Below are positions 1 through 13,883 of a DNA stretch of 64,000 nt, piece by piece; the first letter of the stretch is position 1; each line of letters begins with the position of its first letter. The translations under genes and the position numbers were made by a program. The DNA lies in assembly GCF_022539665.2 (NCBI RefSeq), contig NC_081334.1, forward strand, positions 4,154,001 through 4,218,000, in the 5' to 3' direction. Under the pieces are notes generated by a model. It worked only from the letters and a program-made list of their open reading frames with translations. It had not been told where the DNA came from and made no database searches. Source of the stretch: Daphnia carinata (taxonomy: Eukaryota > Arthropoda > Branchiopoda > Diplostraca > Daphniidae).

Positions 1-181
1 GGACTGTGCTTTTTCAAAATGATTGAGTTATTAAAAAAAAAAAAAAGAATACGAAAAGGACACGAGAGAAGGTGTGTGAGTGACTAAACCAACGTCTCCT
101 TACCCTTAAAAATATTTAGAAAACTTAAATTAAAGCAAAAAAAAAACGAGGGTGGTTTAAACGAGCAGTTTGCAAGAAACT

Positions 182-3100
182 TTAAAAAGATTCACCAGCT
201 TCGGGGGAGATGCTGTCGACATTGGAGCGCAATCTCCAGATGTTGACCGTGTTATCATTGGAAGCGGTGAATATGTTGGTAGAGTTGAAAGCGATCGCAT
301 TGACTGAGGCCGAGTGGGCACGCATTTCGCCGACAGATTCCCAATTTTCGGTTGACCACAGGCGGAGGACGCCTCCGCGGCAGCCGGAAATGACGAGACG
401 TTGAGGCAGATGGACCAGACCGCAAATCCAGTCGCGGTGAACGTTAGATAGCGACAGCACTTGCTCACCCTGTTCGACGTCCCACAGTTTGATGCAAGCG
501 TCACGTGATCCTGAGACTAGCGACGTGCCACTCAAGGAAAGGCATTGGACACCATCGTAGTGAGGCGGGTCCAAATTAAACCTAACCACCACGAACGAAT
601 TAAAATCCATGTGCATAAGAAATAAAAAAATACGAATAAAAAAGGGCAAACCTCGGACTCAGAACTCCAGTGGCTCCATCACGCACTTCAAACACTTTAA
701 CGTAATGATCCTTAGATCCTGTTATGACGTATTCAACTTTGTCGTTGCCGTCCGACTCGACGCCGGCCATGGGGGCGTTTCCGACGGCCAGACACATGAC
801 GGCTGCCTGGTGGCCACCGCTCAACTTGCCCGTGCTGCTGAATTTGCGGATGTCCCAGATGCGCACCTGGCTGCCCGCCGCGGCGTACAACACGGCACTA
901 CTCTGACCGCTCAAAGCGATATCGTTAATCAGCGATTCACCCTGAGGTAGCTGTAGGCTGCGTGTGCTAGTCGTGTTTGCCTGATTGCCGCTGGCCGGCC
1001 AACCGGAAGAGCTTAAGGTTTTGATGCAGCGACTCGGCGATTGCCTCAAGTCCCACACTTTGACGTAAGCGGACGAGGCGGTAAAGACCAGTCCGGTTTC
1101 CGGTGAATACTTGACAGCCACAACATTGTTGGGGTGGCGGTCCAGCGATTGAATTTCAACCCCGGAATGGAGATCCCACACTTTGACGGTACGATCTAAC
1201 AGCCGTAATGTGAAATGTTATTATTTTTTTTGTGTGTGTATTAAATAAAAAATAGTTTTGTATTTAATTACCTTTTGAAGCTGAGAAGAGATTGGCGTCC
1301 GTGGCACAAATGGAAAGTACTGCCTGGCAATGCCCTTCGGCCGTCCGAGTACAGATGAGGGGTGATTTATTGCTCAGCTGTTGAATAATTGAAAAAAAAA
1401 TGCGTAGAATATTACAGAACCATTAATCAAAAGAAAAAGAAAAAAAAAGGGAAACTTGGAACATAGACAAACTTATTACAAGCATCACAACAAGCGAAAT
1501 TCAGCCAATTATTTATTCATTATTTTTTTTTTGTTTTTCTTTCTTACCTTGCCCTGGAATGGATGGACGACGCCACGGTCAGGTACGGGCTCTTGGCCAA
1601 CATTTGTGCCGTGAGTTAGCCGTGAAAAAACGTTGGGATTCTCTTCGCGACTGGTCCCGCCCCGTCGAAATGTGGGTGGTGAAGCGGGTGGTGTCGGAGA
1701 CGTTTCACCCGGCTCGCTGGATATAGACATAAGGCATGACGGGATTCAAGCGTAGGAAAAAAAAGGGGGAAAGGGAGGATGAGGCACAGAAGCGGCAGCG
1801 TCACAGGCCAGTCACGAAATATAAAAAAAAAGAAAAACAAAAAAAGGTAAGCATAAAAAAACAAGTCAATCAACAAGTCAGTCAAACAGTTAGAAAGAAG
1901 ATGAAGGCAGAAAGATTATTAATGTTTTATTGATGAGGTTTAACGTCTGTTGCAGAAGAAAGAAGTTAAAAATAAAAAAAAAACACCCGAAATAAAATGA
2001 AAATACACAACACAGCAAAGGCGTTTGTGTAAATTGTGCGCGAGAAGAAGAACGAGAGTTGAAGCTACTTACGAAGAGTTTAGTTTGGCCAGCAAGTTGG
2101 AATTGCTGTGGTTAGCAGATTTGCGGGGTAGGCGAGGAGAAGCGAGGGAACTGTTCGAAGTGAAATTTTGGGGAGGAGTGATTGCCATGTGGTCGACCCG
2201 TAGACTATTCTCAGACGAGCCGCGATTACTCCGAATATCAATCCTACACCAAACGAAAACGATTTTGTCATAAAAAAAATTGAAAATGAATGCGAAAATT
2301 TTTACTTTTGCGAGCGCGCGACATTTGGTATGGGCGGTAGATCAACCAGCGGCTCAATAATGGGCGGTGGAAGAGGTGGCGGACCTCCAGCGTTGCTCAT
2401 TGCGACTACGCCTTCGTAGTAGAGCAAATCCTCCGGAGCGGCAAAGGTTAGACGCCTGGCCTTTTTGCTGATCTTCTTGCTGTAACGCCCGCTGCCTGTG
2501 GCATTTGTTGCCGTCGTGGCGCCACTGGCCACACTCTCAGCGGGCGAAGGAGAGCGAGAACGAGACGAGATTCCTCCGCCTATCAATTGATCTTCTTGCG
2601 CCGATGAACTGCTAGTCGTGCCAGTGGCCAGCAGATTGTACACCTCCAAATCCGAGTGGGCCAGCATGTGTTGCAGCAGCTGTTGATGGACTGCGTCGCG
2701 TTCCAGCACTTGCTTCACCTGATTCTGAAGCTCCTTGTTGCTGGCTTCACGCTGCGCAGCCAAGGTAGCGTGATTCAGGCTCATGTTAATCAGCTTGGCA
2801 AACAAATAACGGGCCTCTTCCATATCATTGGGCTGGATAGCCAATTCCATGTCTAAATCACCTTGTCCCTCCTGTTAATGGTAAAACGAAAATTAGTCAT
2901 AGACAGATTAAAATAATCAAATTAAACGAAAAATTCTACTTTAGTCTCTTCAATTTGGACGATATTGCGTTGACATTCCGCAATGTTTTCCTGGACATAT
3001 TCGATATTAGCCTTGAGGCTTTCCAGCTGATCGTCAAGTTCGCGGATGTAGCCTTCTTCTTTGCCGCGCATAAATGCGCGATCACGAATTCTCAGCGTCT

Positions 3101-6100
3101 CGGCCAGTGATCGACCCAGTTCGTCTCGATTGCCCATCAATCGTTCCAGATCCTTTTCCAGCTGCGAAACCGTTAGCCGGTTCAGCGCCATCTGCGAGAG
3201 ATTGTGTTCCAATTTGTGCCACTTTTGCTTGGCCACCTTGGGCGAATACATGGGCTGACGTGGTTTGCGCGAATTCCGTCCCGACTGTAAGACGCGGCCA
3301 GACGCCCGTTCGCTCAAAACTCCTTGACCACGAGCCTGGACTTTGCGTAAGGCGTTGACTTCTTCTTGTTTGCGTTTCAGCACCGTCTCCTTGACTCGCT
3401 TGTCCATCTGCAGCGTGCGGATTTCATTCTCCCGTTTGCGTGACTCTTTTCGCAACTGGGCAATCTCACGTGTCCGTTTCAGTTCAATCTCTTTGTGACG
3501 GTTGGCGTCTTCTTTCATCTTTTGCATCAGTTTGACCTACATATATTTTAGGAGAAATATAATTAACGATCAAATAAGAGACATGACATCATCATTCCTG
3601 CATACCTTGTTTCGCTTCATGTCCAGCAAATCGTTCTTGAGTGATTTGAGTTGACGTTCACTTTCGCCCTGACTCTTCAGCAGTTTGGCGTGTTCCTGTT
3701 GAGCGGCTTGGAATTTCTTCAGACGCGATTGCAAGTCAGACAATTTCTTTTCATAGTCCTCGCGTACCCGTCGTAGCGTACCCTCCACATTTGGATTAGC
3801 TGGCCCGTGATTCTGCGCAAATCTATAGAGCAAAGAGAAAGCAACGTCAATAAAAAACACAGTTCCACTTGGCTACGTTGCACCATTTCAAAAAGCCAAA
3901 AGAAAATGATGGAAAGTTACCCCGCCAAGACTTTGTCACGTTCTTCAGTAGTGGCACGGATACGTTCTTGAAGCTGGACAAGTTTCTCTTCATAGTGATG
4001 CTTCATAATGTCCAGCCTGCGTTGCGACAACTCCAACTCTTCAATCAGCTGCTGTTTGACGCTGATTTCTGAAGTGAGTTCAGCCAATTCGGCGCTGTAC
4101 AATCCTCCATTTTCTTCGGCCTGATTGGCTTCATCATCGCTGCTACTGCTGCTGTCATCGCTCTCGCCTTCAGCGCTCGACGGGCTGTTATCCTCTTCTT
4201 CATCGCTAGCCTCACCGCTGCTCATCGCTTGAGATTGGCCAGTCATCAGGCTACTCGGTTCCATCGATGAGACTGACGCTTCCATGGCCGAGTCATTGCC
4301 GCCACTGATTTCACGTCGAAGTTGATTCTTTTGCAGCAACGATTTATCCTTTTCCAGGTTGCGTTTGGCTTCCTCGATGAGGACGTTGACGGAACTGTTG
4401 AGTTTACGAGGGGACAGACCACCTTTGATAGGCGATCTGCCAGTCTGCAACGTAGCGGCTCTCAGGCGTAATTGAGATGCCATGTTTTCCGATTCACAGA
4501 GCCGGGCACGCAGTTCCTCAATCTCCATCAGATAGTGCTGCACCATTTGGGTTATGTCCGAATCGGACCCGGCTTTGCTCCAGGTGGCGGCCGCCTTCTG
4601 GGATTGCAATTCCACGTTGCGAACAGTCACCGACTGGACCGTTTCTTGCAGGGCTTTCAGTCTGGTTCGCATAGTTTGATTCTCCGACTGTAACAGCCGA
4701 TTCTCGTGGAACATGTCGTTTACCGCTTCGTGGCCGTCCTCGCTCACAACGCGTTTACCCTAATTATCCAAAGAATGTCACGATAGATGATAACCCCGTT
4801 AATAAAAACGTAAAACGTGACATTGCGTCACGTTTCCACTAACCTGTTTGTATTCGGCTAATTCCTGTTGGAGTTGTAGAATTTCTTGTCGCAACAGCGC
4901 AATTGTACGGCTACTTCGATCCTAAAAACCCGGCCGCCCCCCCCCCATCAAAAGAATTTTTTTATTTTCAATACCATTCAATTGAATCGGGTCGAAAAGT
5001 CCTTACCTGATTGAGTACGACGCGATTCTTGATGTTCCTCGCCCTGTTGGCGTATTTGAGCGTGTTGAGCGTTTCCATAAAGTCGCGGTCGGACGGGGAG
5101 CAGCACGCAATCATCAAGGTGCGACTATTACCTAAGGAAATCGTTAACGACACACAGAAAAATAAAGGAAAGACATTAAAACGAGCCTTTTATTCTTAAC
5201 GAAATTTAAGTGCATCGTGTTTTATCGACCGTAATAGTAGAATACCTCCTAAAGAGTCTTGAAGAAGTCGAGTCAGCTTCGAGTCGCGATAGGGTACGTG
5301 CAGGGCCTTGCGTGTGGCGTCGCCCAGCGCGGAGATAACGTTGCCCAGGGCCAACTGGAAAATTTTTTTTTTTTTTTTTTAAAAAAGGAGAGCCAAATCC
5401 ATCAAGATCGAGAGTTTTTTTTTTTTTTTCCGTACAAAAGCCGAAATATAAGTCATTTGTAATCAATAGCGTACCAGGCCGCAATTGATCGAGATGCCTT
5501 CTTTGGCTCGTTCACCCGTCGCTCCGGTTCGTTTAAGCCTTTCCGAGCCGGCCAGATCGACAAAATGTAATTTGGCCGACAGAGTTTCTAGCTCCGATCC
5601 GGCATCGCCCGATCCACTTCCATTAGCCTGGCCTTCATCACTGTCTCCATTGCCGTTCTACCCAAATAAAAAAGAGATAAAAAGAAATTGTTATTCACAG
5701 AATGAAATGGTCGTCATGGAAACCCTTTTATATAGATAGATAGCAATTGAGGCGAATAAAGAAAGAATACCGACCTGAGCCGGAGCTAGACGTTGCTGGC
5801 GGATGTGCAACGTGAAAATGGCGTGACTGCGCGACGACTGCGCGTTCATTTGGGTCGAGGCAGTGGTGCGCGCCAGGGCGCCCATGTGTAAGCAATGCAT
5901 AGCCTCGTCGCTCGTCGCCACCGACTTGCTCGTTGCTCCGGCAACGTAAATTCCGCCCACCTGGTCTTCGTGAATCCGCATATCCGATCGTTGACCCTGA
6001 AGTTTCCCCATTTAAACAAGCGAAACCCCCCCCCACCAAAAAAAAAAAAAACAAGCGTTAAAACAATTCATTCAAGAATAAAAAGGGGGAGAAGAAAAAC

Positions 6101-9100
6101 AAAAAAGAAACCACGTGATTTGGAAATATTATTTTTAAAAGGAAAGCATTTTTCTTTTTTTCAACGATTATGACAGATCTAGTTCATCCTTGAATTGGAA
6201 AATCTGTTCTAACGCTTTGACCTCCTTTCTTATCAACGTCGGATCACGTTTCGATAAAGTAAAGAGGAAAAGTCTTTTCTTTTTAATATTTCCAAATGTC
6301 CATCAAAATTTCCGGAATAATTCTGGAAAAAAATGTGATTGAAAAAGAAATGCTTAATGAAATTTACCCTGGTGGTGGGCTCGAGCAGATCGATAATCTC
6401 TTCGTTATAGAGTTCGAGAAATTGGGCCTGGACGCGGAACTCGGGCGGCGTCTTCCCTTCTTGAATGGCCTCCTCCCTCAGCATTTCGATGCCCGTGAAA
6501 AGGTGATGAACCGAACGAGGCAGAATGCCGACGTTATCGCTCATCGAGCAAAGTTGCTGGTCAGCCTCCAGTCCCGTGCCCATCGTATAAGTTTTGCCGC
6601 TCCCAGTCTATTCAGCCATAGGGACAAATTGGATATCATTAATGTGTCTTTTTTTCTTTTTGAAAAGAAAAACAAACAACACGAAATTCCATACCTGTCC
6701 GTAGGCCAAGACGGTGGCGTTATATCCCTGGAGGCAGCCTTCAATCAGATGCCGGACGCAAGTATTGTAAATATGAACCTGTGAAGACGAAAACCCACCC
6801 CGAAAAAAGAACAACTTGTTAAAAAAAAAATACCAAGGCAACAACTGGAAATCATTCCTATTTCTTACGATGATAATGATCGTAAAAAAAACCTCACCTG
6901 GCCGCTATCCATATCGAAGACGTAGTCGTAGGTGAAAGCCTTGTCGGCGCCGAGGATCACCTGAGGCTCGCCGGCCGTCACCGTCGTGCACGTCCGGCAC
7001 ATGTCGATCACCTCTCTCGCCGATTGTGGGCGTATTCTACAAATGAAGTGAATAAAAGAAAAAATTAGCTTTCTTTAGATTGCGAAAGATGTCGTTAAAC
7101 ATCGTAATCAAGCGTGTAAAAACAACGTATTTCAATATTACCAAAGACGCTTTAAAGGTTTCGTTCCCCTTTTTTGTAAATACTGCGTGGCACTACGTAT
7201 ACCATGACCGTACGCGAAGTTATTTACAACCCGATAAGAATCAACATTCCTATTCGTCACGGTAACATAGCCCCCCCCCCCTTCTCCTCTTAAATAAAAG
7301 TATATTTATTTTTTTTTCGTTTAAAAATTTCGCATCGTTAAAAAAAAGATGTCCTTTCTGCTGGACAGATGGAACAATAGAAAAGATTTCTTTGCGGTTG
7401 AAGTAAAAAAGAAATGTAATTCTACAATAGGTATCTTCTCGGTTCATTTGACTGTCGTTCTGGTGTTATTTTTACGGCTTCCATAACAACACCTGCCGGA
7501 CATATACACACACACAAAAAAATGAATATAACAATGTTTCACATTTTTTTTTTAACAACTGCGACTCAAAGTAGGCTTCTTTATTTTTTCTTCAAAAGAA
7601 AACTGGCCGACCTTCGGTTCAACGGTGTCGATTAGAATGCAAAGGAACACACGTGAAAAAAAAAAGTGAAAACTACAAGTTACACTGGCCAAACAACCGG
7701 AATGTTCTGACTGTTCATATTTTTTTTTGGGATATTTGGGTTTCTTATTTTTTTTCGGTGAACGCTATTTAAATAATGTTTGATAGTGTTCAGCAACAGG
7801 TGCAGGTTTCTACCTACAATTCTAGACAGTCCAATAAGCACAGGTCCAACCGTCCCCCCCCCCCCCCCCCCCAAAAAAAAAAAAATAATAGAACGGCTCG
7901 GGATTCCTCTGTTAAGAGCGTACAGAAAGAAATGTTGAAACGATGACAAACAAGGAGCGAAAGAAGTGAAAGCCGAGACCCCCAACCTTTCAGGGTGGCC
8001 TTCATTTTGTTATTTCTTTGGCCGATCAAAGAAGAAACAAAATAAAAGACCTGTTCTTTTTGTTTTTTAAAGGCTAATTATCATTTTCTTTTGTGTGTTT
8101 AGAGTCTCTTTATCACCAACACCCAACGTCACACACAAGGCATTTTTTTTTGTCTATCGAGTAAAAAGAAAAGCGCTCACGAACGACGGGATTTTTTTTT
8201 CTACGCGTACAACCTTTTTGTTTATCCACGTTTCTTATTTTTTTACGTCGTGTTAAAGAAAATCTCCTAAAATGGTGCGGTGAGAGAATTGCTGGGCGTC
8301 GACGTGCGACTGCGGGAGAGAATCCACGCGGATACACACCGACAGATAAGGGCAGCAGATTTTAAAAAAATATATATATATATTCTCGAATGGATGCATC
8401 CATTCAGTTGTTTTTCTCATACCCCCGAAGGCTTTGATTTGATCCAGCTTCCTTCTCATCCCCAAAATCGTTGAGACGAGTTGACGTTGAACGCGGGAGA
8501 CGACGACGATACGAACCGACGCCCAAAACGGGAAAAATAAAAAGCAAATCTTTCCCGCGGGAGATTTTTTTTCAAGGTTTCTCATTTTCATATTCAAATT
8601 TTGTGTATCGTTTTTTGGTCTTCCCATTGAGGAACAAACAAAAAATGGCTCGATCCGGATCACCAATTAATCGAATGTTACTGCAAACACTAAAAACGTT
8701 TAACAGCCTTTTGGAAAAATCCCGATGCACGAGGAATCTCAAAGAGAAAACAGTAACGATGAGGAGTTCGTACGGTCACGGTGTAACACGACCCTGAACG
8801 TGCCGCATTTGGTGGAACGTGAAGAAATTCCTGCACTGCGAGCCTAATAGAACTTTGCGGGACTACATTTTTACAATACATTTTCAAAAAAAAAAAAGAA
8901 AAAGTGCGTTTGAAATAAGAGATCCTGTCTGTCAAACCCTCACGGACTTTTATTTCTTTCCGTACAAGGTGAGCGAGAGAGAGAGGACACTTGGATCACC
9001 ACACAAAGCCCTACCCCGTTTTTTCTTGTTTGACCGAACGACCGACGAAGGGCAGTCAGTGGTGATTTCGATGTCATGCTGCTGCTGCTGCTGCTGTTGC

Positions 9101-9892
9101 CTTGCCGTTGTTTGTTGGCAAAAGGCAACGCCCGATTGGTTGGGCGTCAAAGGATCGATTTAGATAGTTCACAAAAGGGTGCGGATTGCAACGCCCGACC
9201 GGAACGCTAACGGCACAAAAGGATTTTTCTGGCCTGATCGTTAAAAATTGGCAAGCTGCCAAAGGCGAGGAAACGTGGGGCAAAACAAGACAAGAGATCA
9301 ATAATCTGACGTCACAACAGCAGGCAATCTCACCCCCGTGTTGTTCGCAAGTGAAACCCCTTCAGAGCGTGGGGCCTCCCTTACAAGGAAATGGGAATAT
9401 CGACCCTCTCATTTTTGACTTGGAAATAAGACACAGCCCCCCGTCTCTCGTTATCTCTAACGTAAAAACACCTGGGTGGCAGGAACGGTAGCACACCGAC
9501 AACAATCTGTGCACTCGTCCGTTCCACATTCTGTTTGTTTTTTTTCCAAGCATTAAAAAAGAAAAAAAAAACTAGGCTAAAAGAACGAAACACATGTGTT
9601 CGATGACGGTTGTTCACCGGACGCACATAATAACCCCACGTGTGTTACTAGTAACTCATTAAAATCCATTTACAAAAGCATTCTCGGTGGTAACAAGGTA
9701 GCACAGTGTCTGGGTGGGTAACCCACTTTTTCTGAAATTCTAAGAGAAAAAAAAAGGGTTTCCTCGCTTTTATAAGCGGGACCTTGGCCTCGGTTTGACG
9801 CACACAGGTGGGTTTTGTGAGTGTGTGAAACAAACAAGAGAATTTTCTTACCTGACTGCGACCCGCACGCTTGTGGAATCATCGTCCGCCAT
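182..9892 (-). CDS. KIF21: KIF21-type kinesin (kinesin-4 family), complete, 18 coding exons
   Basis: Plus-end microtubule motor with a WD40 tail. Coding exons, 5' to 3': 9852-9892, 6898-7036, 6695-6778, 6368-6607, 5775-5996, 5475-5657, 5246-5354, 5007-5131, 4844-4921, 3921-4759, 3606-3822, 2940-3536, 2306-2871, 2073-2243, 1548-1716, 1272-1377, 652-1195, 182-581. All phases agree and give about 1609 aa; human KIF21A is about 1670. The motor domain fills residues 1-381, with P-loop GQTGSGKT (87-94), SSRSHA (about 222) and DLAGSE (about 276). The start [14 protein letters not shown] joins in phase to IRPQ, as in vertebrate KIF21. Charged coiled coils with an acidic Ser/Asp/Glu stretch follow to about residue 1147, then a low-complexity linker. 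Seven WD40 repeats end in motifs such as VKVWD, VRIWD and IKLWD (1260-1609). KIF21 family members regulate microtubule growth in neurons (family knowledge). Intron 1 is 2.8 kb; most others are short. Confidence 0.95.
7037..9851 (-). other. Large first intron of the KIF21 gene
   Basis: The 2.8 kb intron lies between the 13-codon first exon and the exon beginning IRPQ. It is rich in A, T and C runs, including a C-run at about 7855-7872. It holds a short CAG/CTG tract near 9076-9098, read as CTG on the plus strand. I see no coding exon. Its size against the 60-75 nt introns elsewhere in the gene suggests regulatory content, but no specific element is visible. Confidence 0.6.
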
Positions 9893-11510
9893 TGCTTCTG
9901 CAATTTTTTGGGGCTGCAAGGATGACTGGGTACACGACACACAGAGACGACGTCAACCTAAAACCAGAAGAAAAGACACACACATGTGCAAGGTTTTGAT
10001 TTATCATTCATGGCATAGAAAAAAAAAAGGGAAAAACGCAAATATTTTTTCCCGTTCGGCCGTGACGGATGAGCTACTCTTCAAGACCTTAAAAGGATAT
10101 TCAAATATTGAATATGATTTCCAACCGAACCACCGCCCCAACCAGTCGGTGTTTTACCTTCAAAAGTAACGTTTTTTTTTTCTATGGATATTACCTGTGG
10201 TGTGGATGAACAAGAGTTCGGTTGTCCTAGTGAACTTATTGAAACTGCAGTGGGTCGATAATGATCATCACAGGATGTCCGGAATTACTTCTCGTTTTTT
10301 TTTTTTTTTCGTTTTACTATTGTTGTAATCGAGTTGTAAAAAAACTTTTTGCACAGGATAATTAAAAAGAGGAAGCACTCTACTGTTTTGCTATTGTAAG
10401 AACCCAACACATCGACACACTCACAGACAATGGGCTAAAAAATCAACGCTGCCAACGTAGAACAGGGCACTTGTACTGCTACTCGTTTGGCACTAGTAGG
10501 CACCAGTGAACGAATAGCCATCATCTTCATTTCTCTACTGAGTTTTTTTTAAGATTTTTAAATGTTTAAAACTTGTCTCGTCACTCGTCACACAATCAAT
10601 GAAAGACGTGGGTTAAGTATGTTGTAGGACGCTTAAAGATACACAAAAGGGGAGACAGCTGAGACCAACGGTGTCCACCATCGATGTCCCCCTACGTACT
10701 GCTGAATGAGTAGAATACATCCCCGGTTTGTGTTGTCAGGAACGAGTTTCTTAGTTGGCAAGGCGCCAAGTCAACGCCATCTAGCGCTCAACATAAACTT
10801 TTTTTTGCAGTTGGTTTTTTTTCGTGAATGGGAGAAACTGTCCAGAGATGCAAGAGTACGACCTTGTACTTTTGATGCCCATTTATGGAACTGTTATTCG
10901 ACGAAATGCCATTGTGTGCTAGTAGTGCGTTTGGTGTAGGACAACAAAAAGGGAAAAATAATGAGGCTACATATGACCGGGACCCTGTTTGTGCAGAATA
11001 AGAATAGCGATTCTTCATAAGTTAATGGGGCTTGTTGAGATGTGATCTAGTCAGTTGTTAAGATTATATGGACTGTCCGCTAGCCACCTTGTCTTTCACG
11101 AAAAAACATGATCTCTTTATGGTCACGAGCATGCAGCTTTCAATCCAGAATGGCAAGTATAGTGGCGGTTATTGTAGGAAACATCACCGCCTCATAAAGA
11201 TATCCACTAAGGATTTGCGCTTTCCCTTTTTTTTTTTATCTATAATTCACCGACAATGTGTACAACAGGGAGTTAGAGAGAGAGTGTACGTAATAAAATA
11301 CAAAGGATTTCCGTTACAGGTCGTTAAATCCAACGGCCGCCTTTTCTTTCACGTTTTCTCTTCCCTTTTTGATCACCAACTAAATAACAAGTACATTCCC
11401 CAAAATTGTGTATATATCTTCAATAGCCTCTATAAATGACGCGTGAAATATTCAACTCTTTAACAACTTTTGCATTGATCGAAGTGTAATCACGAACAAA
11501 CGTAAGCCTT
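9893..11510. other. KIF21 5' flank and HSDL2 3' flank
   Basis: No coding gene is visible. On the minus strand a candidate 5'UTR splice donor (CACAG before GTAATA) ends at 10195. A TTGCAG acceptor-like site lies just upstream of the KIF21 start codon, so a non-coding first exon is possible. The part nearer 11510 should hold the HSDL2 3'UTR. The boundary between the two genes cannot be set from sequence alone. Confidence 0.4.
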
Positions 11511-13187
11511 TCAAAGCTTGGACTGCAGGGAACCCATCAACTTTTCCAATTTCATGGCCTTGCCCATATCTCCCTTAATCTTCAGCTTGCCGGTCATGAA
11601 GGCGGCCGTTGCTTTCAGTTTACCTAAATATTTCAACCACAAAAAAATAAGCCGTCAAAAGAAGCTCCGGTTAGGAAGAAATAACTTTTTAATTGCTACC
11701 TTGGAACATTTTGACGAAATCTTGGCTGTCCATTATCAAAGTGGCATCCGCCGGCGATGGCGATTCTCCTTTCCCGGCCGAACCTGAACCGTTTTTCAGG
11801 TCGAGGTACCAGCGGCCCTCTTCCGCGCCCTTGACTTCGAACGCGAAGACGGCATTGGTTTTTTTGACGATTTCTTCGTTTGTAACGGCCATGATAGTCT
11901 TGAACAATTGATCTACTTGGCCAGCGGCTGCCGAAGCCTCTTGTTTCACTCCAGCTCCCGTTTTCGGACTCGATTTCTTCGCGAAGTCATCGAGGAATTC
12001 GTCAAGGAAAAAGTCAGGCATCAGTGGTGTTCCTATGTAACAAGACAATCGTAAACGAAACATTATTAACTTTCTTTGAGAAAGTAGCTTTAAAAACAAT
12101 TCAAAGTCTTACCAGGTTTAACGGCGTAGACGTCAAAATCCGTCACGCCCACTTCCCTGAGAATATCTTCATCGATGCAAAAGTTGCGTGTGAAATTCTT
12201 TGAATCTCTAGTGAGGATGACGTAGGCGGCGTCAGCCATGATCTCTGGGAACCTAAGCTGGTTGACTGTGTCTTCACCACCCATCAGCTTGCCCAACATG
12301 TCCATAGCAGCAGTTGTGATTCCTGAATGAAAATTTATGATCATGAGAAAATCTGAATGCATTATTTTAAAGAAACTTTACCAGTTCTGGGCCAAAGGGC
12401 ATTGACTGCAATTCCATCTGACCGGAATTCCTCTGCCATACCCAGCACACACATTGACATGCCATATTTTGCCATAGTGTAAGCCACATGGTTTTGGAAC
12501 CAGACTGGATTCATATTCAAAGGAGGACTTAGGTTTAGGATGTGTGGGTTCTTCCCTACCTTCAAGTAGGGCAGACATAGTTTGGACCTGCAAAATAATA
12601 TCAACGTAAATCTGAATTCCTCTTAATGCAAATAGCTAAGGATTGATGCTGACGTTAGGTATGTGCCTCTTGTATTGACATGGTGCATGAGGTCATACTT
12701 CTTCATTGGTGTCTCCAGTGTACCTGTGAGGGAAATTGCTGAAGCGTTGTTTACCAAAATGTCAATTCCACCAAACTCCTTCACAGCAGCTTCAACAGCT
12801 GCTTGAATTTGAGCTTCATCTCTTACATCCACAATGCATGGAAGGCATCTACCTCCAACAGCTTCAACTGTAAAAAATTCAGAAAAGAAAGCAATAATAA
12901 TTTGGTTCAAGCTTTTATATAACAGGAATTGAATATCTGCATACTCTCTTTAGCTGCAGAGTAGATAGTTCCGGGCAATTTTGGATGAGGTTCTGCCGTT
13001 TTAGCAGCAATGACGACGTTGGCTCCATCTTTTGCTGCTTTCAAGGCGATAGCCTTACCGATTCCACGACTAGCACCAGTGATGAAAATGGTACGACCGG
13101 CAAGTTTACTGATTATAAAACACACGCAATACATAAACTGAAGTGATTTGAACTTAATTTAAAATAATTTTACCCAGTATTCAGCAT
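11511..13187 (-). CDS. HSDL2: Hydroxysteroid dehydrogenase-like protein 2 (SDR + SCP2 domains)
   Basis: Exons: 13174-13187, 12945-13108, 12654-12867, 12382-12587, 12113-12322, 11700-12032, 11511-11623; phases agree and give 417 aa (human HSDL2 is 418). The N-terminal short-chain dehydrogenase has TGASRGIG (residues 15-22, NAD(P) binding), NNAS, and the catalytic Tyr-Lys in YTMAK. A C-terminal SCP2 sterol-carrier domain follows from about residue 300, with motifs WYLDLKNG and DFVKMFQGKL. The last residues are SKL, a canonical type-1 peroxisomal targeting signal, so the protein is expected in peroxisomes. The natural substrate is not settled for this family; a role in lipid metabolism is assumed from the SCP2 domain. 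The first coding exon is only 14 nt and encodes MLNTG, matching the vertebrate start. Confidence 0.96.
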
Positions 13188-13883
13188 TTTGGAATAACGT
13201 ATCTGAAGAGAGGCAAACAGAAAATGAAGAAACCTGATTAAATCAACAGATATAGAATAACCATTGGTAAAACGGAGAAATGTGTCAATTCTCCGCTAGG
13301 TTTTACAGGAAAACAAATGTGATCTAACCGCCATCTTTCGTTAAAACAAACTAACTTATATTTGTGAAAACAAAAATTTTCTCAGAAAATAACACATCAA
13401 TTTCTTTTCAAAAAGGGTTTCGCATTTCAACACCATTACAGAACTTTTTCTTCGCTACTTTCAATTTTGAAAACGGTTTTTTTTTCCATCCACCAAAAGA
13501 GAAAGAACAAGTTTGAAACAATTTATAAAAATCACGGAAGCGATCCGTAATTTTTCCGAATGAAAAACCCAAGATATTGAAATAAATTGGGAATTTATAA
13601 CATACATGACGTGCTCAAGCTACAGAGATGTATTCGAAAGGCACTTAATGGATCGCTCTACTTAAGAAAATTTTCCTCTTCGCGAGAACCATTTACCAAC
13701 GTGCCCATAAATTTTTGATAACTCTCCCCCTCCTCCCCCACACCATTACATAAAGAATTTCTGGTAAACAATTTTCCGTAAACAAAGCAGTAATATGTGG
13801 AAGCGAACGGGGATATTTTAGTTTTTTTTTTGTTTCTTGTTTTTTCTTTATGTTGCCCGTAGATTGTAATGTTTTTGGTAAGG
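13188..13883. other. Spacer between HSDL2 start and adiponectin receptor stop
   Basis: About 700 bases, AT-rich. The left side should hold the HSDL2 promoter and 5'UTR and the right side the 3'UTR of the adiponectin receptor, because both genes read leftward. No open reading frame with family features is visible. Confidence 0.5.

Noticed and set aside
7600-8800. CRISPR array, bacterial operon or phage features
   Set aside because: The DNA is eukaryotic; no direct-repeat and spacer pattern exists.
9061-9110. Poly-Gln or poly-Cys ORFs over the CTG tract
   Set aside because: The tract lies in the KIF21 first intron and the ORFs lack splice or motif support.
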